The notes under the pieces: generated by a model
The model's database searches: none
What the model was told of the DNA's origin: nothing
The model's input: only the letters and a program-made list of their open reading frames with translations
Made by a program: the position numbers and the translations under genes
Assembly: GCA_020056715.1 (NCBI GenBank)
Contig: JAGVHG010000183.1
Location: 1-39,072, forward strand
Direction: 5' to 3'
DNA length: 39,072 bases
Source of the DNA: Phycisphaerae bacterium
GTDB taxonomy: Bacteria > Planctomycetota > Phycisphaerae > UBA1845
Shown here: piece by piece, positions 18,289-26,514 of the stretch
Position numbering within the stretch: the first letter of the stretch is position 1
Layout of the letters: the number at the start of each line of letters is the position of its first letter

Positions 18289-19079
18289 ACCAAGCGGAAA
18301 GACGCAGCGTGGGCGGGACCTCCAGCCTTAATGCGCTGCTCGGCTTGCTGAGGGACAGCGGGCTACACAGCGTTGTGGTCGTGGGGGGAGCCGTCAGGGA
18401 CACGCTTCGGTCGCGTCCGCTTAGAGATATCGACATCGCAGTTCGGCTGCCGTGCGCGCCTCCTCAGGGGAACGACGACCTCCGGGTTGCGGATGCGCGA
18501 GTCAGTGTGCCGGAATTCTGGGCGGTTTTGCGCAGGCTGGCCGCAGCGCTTGGCTGCCCGCCGCAGGCCATGGTGGACCCCGTGCCCTTCGCCGGCTCGT
18601 ATATTGATGTGCTCGGCCTCACTTGTGTGATCGGTGCCGGGGAACGTGTGTTCCCCGACGTTTTCGTGGACACCGAGAATCGTCTGTTCAACGCCCGCCC
18701 GGAACTGAGCGTGAACCAGATTATGATGAACGCGAATGGGACTATCTGGCCCGGTGAGGCTGTTTCTGACCTGCGTAATGGCGTGGCAAAGTTCAAAGAC
18801 GCCCCGCTCGGTATTCGCCTGCGCCAAGTTCTGCGCGCCCTTCGGACCTGCCGCGACCTCGACCTGCGGCCGACGAATCGCCCACTGCACATTATGTATG
18901 AGCACCTGCTGAGCCTAGAGGACGAACGGGTGCTCAACGAGCAGCTGAAGGAAGACGATACATTACGCCTGCTGCAGGATCTGTTGGGCACCAGCTCGGA
19001 TCCACCGGAAGATCAACTGCCGGTGAGAATCCTCTATCAGATCCGCCGCATCATCGATCAAACAAGACTTGGTGCGTAA
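18267..19079 (+). CDS. Compact CCA/poly(A)-polymerase-type nucleotidyltransferase
   Basis: A 270-residue protein with the head-domain signature of class II tRNA/poly(A) nucleotidyltransferases: GGAVRD at residues 40-45 and the metal-binding D-I-D at 54-56. 'NARPELSVNQIMMNANGTIW' follows, then a short helical part ('GIRLRQVLRALRTCRDLDL'). It is much shorter than CCA-adding enzymes (about 400 aa or more), lacking most of the neck/body/tail and any HD domain. The substrate may therefore not be tRNA. ATG 18267 (or 18273) overlaps the aminotransferase stop. It is the third gene of the three-gene run after BREX and converges with the PIG-L gene. A role in nucleotidylating the product or a protein of this module is speculative. 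Confidence 0.68.
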   Translation: MSMERRVDQAERRSVGGTSSLNALLGLLRDSGLHSVVVVGGAVRDTLRSRPLRDIDIAVRLPCAPPQGNDDLRVADARVSVPEFWAVLRRLAAALGCPPQAMVDPVPFAGSYIDVLGLTCVIGAGERVFPDVFVDTENRLFNARPELSVNQIMMNANGTIWPGEAVSDLRNGVAKFKDAPLGIRLRQVLRALRTCRDLDLRPTNRPLHIMYEHLLSLEDERVLNEQLKEDDTLRLLQDLLGTSSDPPEDQLPVRILYQIRRIIDQTRLGA

Positions 19080-19141
19080 CGTCAGGTCCGGCGATGGCCG
19101 CGTATGTTCCGCCTGATGTGCATGGCGTGCTGCAGACGGAA

Positions 19142-19819
19142 TCAGGTCACAAGCTCGTTCTTGATCGTCTCGAACGCTTCCGCAAACGCGACGCCGCCCT
19201 GCCGACCGCGAAAACGTGACAGATTGAGGATGGCTTCCTTCTCAAGGTACCATCGCTTGAGTTTGAGCTGGCTCTTGTGTTCGTTCAGTGCTTTCCTCTT
19301 CCAGCCCATCTGCGCCTGCGTGATGGAGACGAACGTCGTTGGCTTGAAGTTTTCGTCGCTGGACGGAGATTCATAGGCGAAGATGCGGGGGGCGTGCCTG
19401 AACGCCGTCCGACAGCAGGAGAAAGCCTGCCGGTGATCCTGATGGACATCGTTGCGGGAGTGTATGAAGACCGCATAGATGTTGCCCTTCGGCTGCTTGT
19501 CGCCGTGTCGCGTGCGCCTCAAATAGAACTGCTCCAAAAAGAGAATAGCATCGATGTTGCCCTGGAACTTCGTGTCGGGGAAGGTCGCAAAATGGACGTT
19601 GCGCTTCTTGACACCCAGAACTCGGCAGGAGCGGCAACTCTCAGCGCGCCGTGTGGCACCTGTCGCACCTCCGAACCCGCCCTGTGTCAGGTAGATGCAC
19701 AGGATCTCATAGCGAGTCGCGCTCGTTGCGAATCTCCGGATCGTCCCGCCGCAGCCCAATTCGATGTCATCGGGGTGGGCTCCCACGAAGATCACCTTCT
19801 GCCACTGGAGGGATGCCAT
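19142..19819 (-). CDS. PIG-L / LmbE family deacetylase
   Basis: Zinc-dependent de-N-acetylase family (225 aa). It has the family zinc motif AHPDDIELGCGG (His15, Asp17, Asp18) and the downstream 'HSRNDVHQDHR' (His126, His129). Members remove N-acetyl groups from GlcNAc-type glycoconjugates, bacillithiol or mycothiol precursors, or antibiotics. ATG at 19819 places the first beta strand ('KVIFVGAHPDD') at the right distance; the frame is open a further 80 codons upstream but that part is not family-like. No signal peptide is seen, so it is probably cytoplasmic. It lies on the strand opposite the aminotransferase/nucleotidyltransferase run, downstream of prs. Confidence 0.8.
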   Translation of the reverse strand: MASLQWQKVIFVGAHPDDIELGCGGTIRRFATSATRYEILCIYLTQGGFGGATGATRRAESCRSCRVLGVKKRNVHFATFPDTKFQGNIDAILFLEQFYLRRTRHGDKQPKGNIYAVFIHSRNDVHQDHRQAFSCCRTAFRHAPRIFAYESPSSDENFKPTTFVSITQAQMGWKRKALNEHKSQLKLKRWYLEKEAILNLSRFRGRQGGVAFAEAFETIKNELVT

Positions 19820-19970
19820 GCTAATGCTCCTGACTGCGCACGCCTCTCGTAGGCACTTGACGCTGACCCTGTCCATCCCGAATATTCCGTAACCCTTGTC
19901 CGCAAACGAGTTACGAATTGACGCCGTCAGCGCTGCGGCTATCCAGAGCGGCTGGATGACCGCCACGAAT

Positions 19971-21335
19971 TCACCGACCGGCGTTCTTGTTTGGCACTGA
20001 ACCGAATGGCATTTGGCACAGCGTATCCAGGCTGTCCGACTCGTCAAGAAGGCTGCGATCATGGCTCAGGTAGGATAGACTCTGCGTCGCGGTACCGGCA
20101 TCCCTGATGCCGTGCGGCCTCCATCGGGCTCGTGCCTGGGTCCCGATGGAGGCTGAACCGTTCTCCGTATCCGTGGCGCTGGCCAAGAACCGCGTCATAA
20201 AGCTCCGAGGCTTCCGTCCGACCCATCGCAGTAACCGACACGTCGATGACTTTGTGCGAAGGAGTGCCATACATGCAGGCTGGCAGTCGGTGGCTGATTT
20301 CCCCGAGCCGCGGGGAGAAGGACCACCACCACACCAGACCCCGATGAGAACGACTGCAAACCGTTCAAACTGGTGGTCACGACGCCGCCCGCGACGTGTC
20401 CGTATGGACCTGTCCTGATGAATTCGAAGAATCGCATCCGTCAGCAGGTTGGCGACTGAAAGGACCGTCAGATTGGGCAGCGTTTTTGCCACGTCTGGGC
20501 GTCCGGGGATTGTATCGGTGACCACAATCTCGTCCAATTGCGCCTCCGCCAGCCGTTTGATGGCCGCTTCGGCGAATACCGCGTGCGCCGCCGCGACAAA
20601 GATGCCTCTCCCACCTTGTCTGCGGGCAAGCTTGGCCGCCTCGCAGACCGTCCCCGCCGTGGTAATCATGTCGTCAAACACCATGACGTTCTTGTCCTTG
20701 ACATTGCCGACGATGTTGACGGCGACGGTCGAATCGCCGGAGATGCGGCGTTTGTAGATGACCGCCAGTTCTCCGCCGATGCACGAAGCGAAATCGCTTC
20801 CGAATTTCATGTTTCCCACGTCCGGCGACAACAACACGATGTTGGAAAGCTTGCGGTCCAGAAAGTGCCTCGCGAGCACAGGCGCCGCGGTGAGGTGATC
20901 CACGGGAATGTCGAAGAACCCCTGGATCTGATCGGCGTGGAGATTAATCGTCAACACGCGATTGAGCCCCGCCTTGGTCAACATGTTAGCCACCAGCTTG
21001 GCCGTGATCGGTGTCCGCCCTTCTGACTTTCGATCCTGCCGGGCGTAGCCGTAATACGGAATGACCGCGGTGATCCGCTTCGCGCTGGCACGGCGCGCGC
21101 AATCGATGAAGATAAGCAACTCCATCAGATTGTCGTTCACCGGCGGGCAGGTCGCTTGCACGAGGAAAACGTCCTTGCCGCGGACGTCTTCCTCGATCTT
21201 CACGAAAGTCTCGTCGTCGGGGAACCGACTAACCGTCGCTCGCCCGCGTTTCATCTCCAGATAGGCACAGATCTTCTCTGTCAGGGCGGAGCTCGCCGTT
21301 CCGCCGAATATCTTGAGAGTACCATGCTTTGCCAT
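19971..21335 (-). CDS. prs: Ribose-phosphate pyrophosphokinase with aberrant C-terminal tail
   Basis: PRPP synthetase, making 5-phosphoribosyl diphosphate from ribose 5-phosphate and ATP. Residues 1-312 match the family along their length: 'FPDDETFVKIEEDVRGKDVF', 'PYYGYARQDRKSEGRTPI' (94-110), 'NLHADQIQGFFDIPVDHL' (131-148), and the PRPP-binding loop VMVFDDMITTAGT (217-229). Prs normally stops within about ten residues of 'AILRIHQDRS', but here the frame runs on for about 140 Arg/Gly-rich residues (about 20399 to 19971) with no family resemblance. This could be loss of the normal stop by rearrangement, a frameshift, or a real extension; I favour the first. ATG at 21335 has a good GAGGAG nine bases upstream. 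It lies 141 bases after the tagging cluster on the same strand, so read-through transcription is possible. Confidence 0.85.
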   Translation of the reverse strand: MAKHGTLKIFGGTASSALTEKICAYLEMKRGRATVSRFPDDETFVKIEEDVRGKDVFLVQATCPPVNDNLMELLIFIDCARRASAKRITAVIPYYGYARQDRKSEGRTPITAKLVANMLTKAGLNRVLTINLHADQIQGFFDIPVDHLTAAPVLARHFLDRKLSNIVLLSPDVGNMKFGSDFASCIGGELAVIYKRRISGDSTVAVNIVGNVKDKNVMVFDDMITTAGTVCEAAKLARRQGGRGIFVAAAHAVFAEAAIKRLAEAQLDEIVVTDTIPGRPDVAKTLPNLTVLSVANLLTDAILRIHQDRSIRTRRGRRRDHQFERFAVVLIGVWCGGGPSPRGSGKSATDCQPACMALLRTKSSTCRLLRWVGRKPRSFMTRFLASATDTENGSASIGTQARARWRPHGIRDAGTATQSLSYLSHDRSLLDESDSLDTLCQMPFGSVPNKNAGR

Positions 21336-21476
21336 GGATTAGCTCCTCACTGAGCCCGCCCCAGCATCGCACCTATAGTCCCACGTCGAGCATCAACCGC
21401 ATTGCGAACTCATCGCTCGTACGTAGTCATTCCTGCGATTAGATGTTTCCGCCCGTTGTTACTCTGCCGAGGTAGC

Positions 21477-22721
21477 TCATTCGACGCCGTCTCCCCGTTC
21501 CTTTGCCCCCTCCGCCGACGAGTAGATTTCGTCCGGGCTGATAACCGTCGCGCCTGTCAGCGTCGCGAGGGCAGCCGCCGCGTCGAGGAGCCTGATGGCC
21601 TTGGCGGGGAACACCCCCGGGAGCGATCGGCAGGCCCGAACGCAAGCACTCACGCAGGATTCGTCAATCTCCAGGTGATGGTGGACCGCAATCCGCCCTG
21701 CGACCGCCTGCAACACTGCAGCCGTATCCTTCGGCGACATCTCGGGCAACTCGATGACCTGCAGGCGCCGCGCGAGCGGCTCGATCGCAAACTTCGGCAG
21801 GTACAGCGGCAGGGTCGTGCCGATGATCCTCGCGCCCGCGTCAATGGATTCGGAGAGGATCGCCGGCCCGTGGGGCATATACAGCGCCAACTCGACATGC
21901 TCGACTGCAACTGCCATTGCGGATGAGGTCAGCGCTTCGGTCAAGAGGGCCCGAAGTGTATGCTCTCGCTCGGCATCGAACAGCGTGCCGGCGAATAAGC
22001 CGCCGAGATCGAACAACGTCAGGCTCAGATCCCTTTGACTGCGAAGCAGTTTCTCAGCGACGCCGTAGAGGAGGTTGGTCTTGCCGACGCCGGATTCTCC
22101 TACGATCACCGCCATCCGTGTCTGTCCCCAGCGGATGAGGCAGGATGCGGCTTCCGTGATCTCGCTTTCGCGGCCGAATACGGGCTCGCTTCTTGCGTTC
22201 CTCGCGAGCTCGGACAGATTGATGCCCCTGGTCGTGAACAACCCGCCCACCGGGCGCGGCGTGCAGGCTTCCTCCGACCGTATGACCGCGGGTTCCCGCT
22301 CATCAAAACCCAGGGCGCAGAGGACATTCGTGGCCGCATCGTGAAAGTCCGTCCTCGGACGGTTGCCGAGCAAGATGGCGAGCCAGCCGCCTCGGCGAAT
22401 GCCAGTGCGGAACGCCTGGTCCAACGACGGGTCAGGTCCAGTGTATTCCAGGTCCTCGTCCACGCAGGCGACGAATGGCATGTGTCCAGCAGGGCGCTTC
22501 AAGAGCAGGTTGGTATGCGTCTTGTTGAAGAACCGCGCGTCAGCGGGTACGTCACGCAGGATCACCGTGTCGCCGTCCAGCACGTCAACCCGAACGCCAA
22601 GCTCCTGGAGTCTGGTTGCTAGTGCGCGCCCCAGCTCAAGCATGGGCGACTCCGCTACACGGATCCCGCTAATTCCTCGCACAACGCGAGGCGATCGCTC
22701 GTGCGCCACGTCTGCCACCAA
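21477..22721 (-). CDS. Clp-D1-like AAA+ ATPase with unusual N-terminal domain
   Basis: A protein of up to 414 residues at the end of the tagging cluster. The C-terminal 260 residues follow the ClpA/ClpB D1 module: 'PVFGRESEI', Walker A GESGVGKT, 'LFDLGGLFAGTLFDAEREHTLRALL' region, 'IIGTTLPLYLPKFAIEPLARRLQVIEL', and the small domain 'LPGVFPAKAIRLLDAAAAL'. Walker B is degenerate (MAVAVEHVE instead of hhhhDE), so hydrolysis may be weak or absent. The N-terminal 150 residues contain 'ALATRLQELGVRVDVLDGDTV', which recalls APS-kinase-type P-loop proteins but without a P-loop. The start is unsure: 22721 is TTG, while ATG 22643 has a GGAG six bases upstream but trims part of the N-domain. It may be an adaptor or partner unfoldase for tagged proteins. 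Confidence 0.65.
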   Translation of the reverse strand: MVADVAHERSPRVVRGISGIRVAESPMLELGRALATRLQELGVRVDVLDGDTVILRDVPADARFFNKTHTNLLLKRPAGHMPFVACVDEDLEYTGPDPSLDQAFRTGIRRGGWLAILLGNRPRTDFHDAATNVLCALGFDEREPAVIRSEEACTPRPVGGLFTTRGINLSELARNARSEPVFGRESEITEAASCLIRWGQTRMAVIVGESGVGKTNLLYGVAEKLLRSQRDLSLTLFDLGGLFAGTLFDAEREHTLRALLTEALTSSAMAVAVEHVELALYMPHGPAILSESIDAGARIIGTTLPLYLPKFAIEPLARRLQVIELPEMSPKDTAAVLQAVAGRIAVHHHLEIDESCVSACVRACRSLPGVFPAKAIRLLDAAAALATLTGATVISPDEIYSSAEGAKERGDGVE

Positions 22722-22858
22722 TCAAGGTCCACCTCAGCGAAAAAGTAACCACCGCAGGGCGGCGGGTTATGGTAGCGACCTTTCCAGTCGATTCATCCGC
22801 CCTTGCTTCTTGGTCACCGCTGCCGTTGAGCGTTTTCGACTGAATCAGGATCGAACCG

Positions 22859-24433
22859 TTATTGGTTTGGAACCCGTTGAGCACCTCTACCGCCCTCACT
22901 GGAACCGCGGAAGCGGAGCCTTAAGGTAGCGGCCAGATGTCTGCGAAGATCGATCGGGGTTCCATCTGCAGCAGCGATGGATGTTGGGGCATGAGTGAGA
23001 TCGCCACTTGGCCCCTTGCTAGGCTCCCGCCAGTCCTCCCGGCTCGCGAATGGATCGCGCAGATCAAGGGTCTTGCCAGTAACACGGTCATGAATGTCCA
23101 GCCATGAGCAAAGAAACCGCTGGCCATATCCAGCTAGGCGTCTGATGCACTCCCCCCGGATCTTTGCCCGCCCAGAAGCGGGAGGGTTCTGCATCGCGTG
23201 CTCGATGTTGTCCACTCCTGGAATCTGATGGTGGAGCACGCCGGCCCGATCAAGGGCGGCGAAAATGCCGCCGCCTTCCCCCACCTGGCCGAAGCGCATG
23301 TCGATCTCAAACAGCTCTCGCCGGAGCGCAACCCCGCGGCTGCCCCGAGCCGCAAAGGTCAGAGGCCCCGTTGGCTCGAGCGACGACTTCCAGGGGACAC
23401 CGTGGCGGAGCGCGTGCCGGGCGAAAAGCTCTCTCTTGATCGCCCAGTCCAATGTGGTGGTCAAGGCGTGCGGTCCCGCCTCGATTCGGTCAAGGATCTC
23501 TCGCCACCGTCGGCACGCCTCAGGTGCCCAGGCAGGCATGAAGGGTTCACTCATGTGGGCTTCGGCTTCTGCCAGGTAGTAGCGCTGGATCTCCAGAGCC
23601 GAAATCAACCGCCCGGTGAACGTTCGCGCCCGTGCCTTGCATTCCGGGTCAGCCGCAAAGGTCTGCATGGCCTCGAGGGGGGATTGGAGCAGGACGTCGA
23701 GTCCCGGCGAGATTCCCGCCTCGGCGAGCGCGACCACGAGGGCCGTGGTCGCCGTTCTCAGCCACATAGCAGTATGGGAGCAAAGGCTCTCGCCACATAA
23801 GAGGTGAAGTCGATGATAGCCCTCAGAACAGAGGCTCTCGTCTTTGGTGTGAAAAATGCCTCGCGAATGTGTTGAGTTTGGGGAAACCTCGGCCTGCAAG
23901 TGCCAGACGCGAGGGGAGAGGGTGAACTCCACATGCTCCGGCCCGATATGAAACCCGCCGGCACCAGTAAAGATAATCCGAGATACCAGGTGCGGGATGA
24001 TCTGCCGAGGGAGCGCGGCGGGGTCCGCGCGATGCAGATAGGACTCGTGAAGGCCCCAGGTGGTCAAGCCGTGGTAGTCCACGTTGCACTTGGACACCAG
24101 GATCTGCGAAACGTCAGGATTGCTAGCCATCAAGTCCGCCGCCAGGCGGGCCAGGATCCTCTCGCCGGCGAGGACATAGCGGACGACATCCCAGGGATTG
24201 GCACACTCGGGCGTAGTCATTTCCGGGTGCAAGCCGCAATCCATGTAGAATCGGGCGCCGTTTGCGAGGAAGACTCCTCGCCCGTTTGCTTCGCGCAGGG
24301 ACGGCAACCACTCGTTCACCAACTCGAGGAGTTTGCACAGCAGCGGCTCAACCTGAAGTGGTGTTCCGGGATTACCCAGCGGAGCAAAGGCGTATTCCGT
24401 TTCCACACCAAACAGCCGCTCCACCACGTTCAC
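22859..24433 (-). CDS. pafA: PafA-like Pup/UBact ligase
   Basis: Carboxylate-amine ligase of the PafA/Dop family (524 aa). It is expected to phosphorylate the C-terminal Glu side chain of the Pup-like tag with ATP and join it to substrate lysines. Family motifs are clear: 'RLFGVETEYAF' at the start (Glu11, Glu13), 'FLANGARFYMDCGLHPEMTTPE' region (Asp65, Glu71, the metal/nucleotide site and catalytic base), 'SKCNVDYHGLTTWGLHESYL', and 'HTKDESLC'. It has no Dop-type loop between the first strand and the NGAR motif, which argues for ligase rather than depupylase. GTG start at 24433 overlaps the pup-like stop (GTGA). The neighbouring tag and Dop-like genes support the assignment. Confidence 0.88.
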   Translation of the reverse strand: MNVVERLFGVETEYAFAPLGNPGTPLQVEPLLCKLLELVNEWLPSLREANGRGVFLANGARFYMDCGLHPEMTTPECANPWDVVRYVLAGERILARLAADLMASNPDVSQILVSKCNVDYHGLTTWGLHESYLHRADPAALPRQIIPHLVSRIIFTGAGGFHIGPEHVEFTLSPRVWHLQAEVSPNSTHSRGIFHTKDESLCSEGYHRLHLLCGESLCSHTAMWLRTATTALVVALAEAGISPGLDVLLQSPLEAMQTFAADPECKARARTFTGRLISALEIQRYYLAEAEAHMSEPFMPAWAPEACRRWREILDRIEAGPHALTTTLDWAIKRELFARHALRHGVPWKSSLEPTGPLTFAARGSRGVALRRELFEIDMRFGQVGEGGGIFAALDRAGVLHHQIPGVDNIEHAMQNPPASGRAKIRGECIRRLAGYGQRFLCSWLDIHDRVTGKTLDLRDPFASREDWREPSKGPSGDLTHAPTSIAAADGTPIDLRRHLAATLRLRFRGSSEGGRGAQRVPNQ

Positions 24434-24636
24434 TCACCTCCCTGCTGCCGGCAGGCTGCGAGGAACTGCTCGCTGTTGCCCGACAGGGCGCGATCGATCG
24501 CCTGGTCGCCGGCAGCTATGAACGCCTCCGCGGTCTGCCTGATCTTGGAAAGATCAGCGCCTTGGGCGCTGCCCGCAGGAGGCGGTTGCACATCCTGGCA
24601 GGTTTCATCTCGGCGTGGTCGTTCGCGGAATTTCAT
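24430..24636 (-). CDS. Pup/UBact-like small protein tag ending in GGE
   Basis: A 68-residue, hydrophilic, probably disordered protein that is the likely tag of the cluster. It has a charged N-terminus (MKFRERPRRDE), a Pro/Gly/Ala linker, an amphipathic helix (about residues 30-60, 'IRQTAEAFIAAGDQAIDRAL') and the C-terminus 'FLAACRQQGGE'. Actinobacterial Pup ends GGQ and must be deamidated by Dop; this one already ends GGE and so should be ready for ligation. The RQQGG-type end matches what is known of the UBact family of Gram-negative phyla. It has no internal lysine apart from Lys2. ATG at 24636 overlaps the Dop-like stop (ATGA) and has a strong AGGAGA seven bases upstream. It directly precedes the PafA-like gene. 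Confidence 0.88.
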   Translation of the reverse strand: MKFRERPRRDETCQDVQPPPAGSAQGADLSKIRQTAEAFIAAGDQAIDRALSGNSEQFLAACRQQGGE

Positions 24637-26492
24637 GATTCTCTCCTTACATCCTGCTCCAGTATGTCGCCAATCGACTCATCAGTTTGCACTCGCGTCG
24701 GGTTCGCCGTCTCTTCGACCCGCGCGAGGGGGAACGAAGGTTCGTCAGTGTCGGAGGCCATTCGCTCCGAAGCGTCCGATTCGTCAGCCGGCCGATGGGC
24801 ATTCGGATGACGCAGTTCCAGGGCGTCAAGGACTTCACAAATGCTGGACTCTCTGCGAAACAACGGCTCGCATTCGTTGCGAGTGAACGACAGAGGATCG
24901 CCCAGATTGACGTCGCGATATCTGGGCCAGTAGCGCCCATCCGCTTTAAGATTGAATCGAATCGAGTCCCACTCCACATCAGCAATCTGATCCGGATCGG
25001 CATGGCGGAGCAGCATCGCGCGCCCCCACGCTCGGGTGTCCGCCGGCGGATCGTGGACGAACTGCTCGATCCTGGCGTCGGCGATGAGTCTCTCCGTGAA
25101 GCCCGCGCGCTCGTAGCCCCAGTACAACCCCTCCTGCGGGTCCAGACTGGCATAGAGCTGATCCATATGCTTGATCTGCGGTGAATCCCAGGACAGCCCG
25201 GGATGTTGTTCCATCGCCCGCCGCAGAATGAAGAGCTTCAAAACCCAATCCAGCCGAGGCGCCAGCGGCGCCAGCGCGGCGACGTCACGGCTCAGCGACG
25301 CAGCCTGCAGTTTTGTCAGTGTGTCGCACCACAGCGCGAGGATGTCCCTGGCACGCGGGACGATGCGATCACAACCACCGCCGGCCACAAAGCGAGACGC
25401 TCCTTCGAAAAAGCGGAACTGCAGCTCGACGGCAGTGAGGCTCTTGCCGTCGACCGTTCTTGCCCGCCGCTGCAAGGTTGGGTCGTGACTGAATACCCTC
25501 AGAGCACTGATGGGATCATCCAAGATCAGGCTGGGATCAATACGCTCGCACTCAATCATCGCCAAGATGATCTGCATGACACCCACCTTGAGCAGCGTGG
25601 CGACATGGCACAGATTATTGTCGTAGAAGATGACGTGCAGCCGCGCCAGGTCTTCCCCCGACCGTTCGCACGTCGGCGAACGACCAGCACTTCCGCACAG
25701 CGCCTCATCCCGCGAGTTGACGATGGGCCGACGATACGTCGTCTGCTGCCCAACCAACGCCTCCATGAAATCCGCGCGCGCAGAAATCTGGTAGGGAACA
25801 CCGGTAACGCCGTTCTCGCCGCCGACCTTCCCGGCTCCGGCGAACACGATGCTGCTGACCTGGTAGGTCGCCAGAAACAGCATGTAGTGCATTCTTCGGT
25901 GAAAAATGTTCTCCCCGGTTTGCCGTGTCATGAGGAAGTTGAGATGGCTCCCATACGAATTGCTCTGACCATCGCTGTTGTTTGCCAGAACCTGGATGCG
26001 CTGCCCTGCAGGCAGAGTCTTCTCTGCGTCTTCCTTGGCTTGCCTGGCGATCCGGAACATGGCGAGGGCGGCGGCGACGCAGTCGTACGCACTGACGACC
26101 TCGGGCGTGCAGACCTCCAGGTGGTCAAGGTCGATGTAGGTGCACCCGCCGTTGGTACGCAAATACTTGCGGCACCAGTCCTGGGCATCGTAACCGTCGC
26201 CCCTCGTGCCATAATGGCTCCGTCCCCCGTAACCGTCGTCGTCGTACCAATCGCTGTAATACTTGGATCCGCTGGCGGTGTCGCGGGGAGTATTCCAAGA
26301 CCTCGAGCTGCGCGTCTGTCCGCTGATCTGCTTCAGCAGTGTGCGGGCGGCCGCACGACACGTATCGTCGTTGCCGTCGGCGCCCACAATGAAATTGCCC
26401 AGCTCCATGTCGGCACCACATACCTTAGGCACTTGGAAAGGCCGCGCGTGACCCGACAGTAATGCCGACCGTGCCCGTTTGCTTCTACTCAT
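24633..26492 (-). CDS. dop: Dop-like (PafA-family) enzyme, candidate depupylase
   Basis: Second PafA/Dop-superfamily enzyme (619 aa from ATG 26492). Motifs: 'VCGADMELGNF' (26-34, equivalent to GTEVEYG), 'NGGCTYIDLDHLEVCTPE' (114-131, with Asp121/Asp123/Glu126), 'NNSDGQSNSYGSHLNFL' (equivalent to the Dop/PafA nucleotide site). Between the first strand and the NGG motif is a 45-residue insertion very rich in Tyr, Gly, Asp and Ser (about 60-105), in the place of the Dop loop. That argues for Dop-type hydrolase function: removing the tag from substrates. Because the tag ends GGE, deamidase activity would not be needed. ATG 26492 has GGAG 9-10 bases upstream; the frame could also start at GTG 26525 inside the ATPase gene. 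It overlaps the tag gene by ATGA. Confidence 0.83.
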   Translation of the reverse strand: MSRSKRARSALLSGHARPFQVPKVCGADMELGNFIVGADGNDDTCRAAARTLLKQISGQTRSSRSWNTPRDTASGSKYYSDWYDDDGYGGRSHYGTRGDGYDAQDWCRKYLRTNGGCTYIDLDHLEVCTPEVVSAYDCVAAALAMFRIARQAKEDAEKTLPAGQRIQVLANNSDGQSNSYGSHLNFLMTRQTGENIFHRRMHYMLFLATYQVSSIVFAGAGKVGGENGVTGVPYQISARADFMEALVGQQTTYRRPIVNSRDEALCGSAGRSPTCERSGEDLARLHVIFYDNNLCHVATLLKVGVMQIILAMIECERIDPSLILDDPISALRVFSHDPTLQRRARTVDGKSLTAVELQFRFFEGASRFVAGGGCDRIVPRARDILALWCDTLTKLQAASLSRDVAALAPLAPRLDWVLKLFILRRAMEQHPGLSWDSPQIKHMDQLYASLDPQEGLYWGYERAGFTERLIADARIEQFVHDPPADTRAWGRAMLLRHADPDQIADVEWDSIRFNLKADGRYWPRYRDVNLGDPLSFTRNECEPLFRRESSICEVLDALELRHPNAHRPADESDASERMASDTDEPSFPLARVEETANPTRVQTDESIGDILEQDVRRES

Positions 26493-26514
26493 CACTGTGC
26501 TCCAGCTGCACCGT

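Noticed and set aside
25203-26462. 419-residue plus-strand open frame
   Set aside because: Antisense to the Dop-like gene, whose motifs are clear; composition is that of a shadow.
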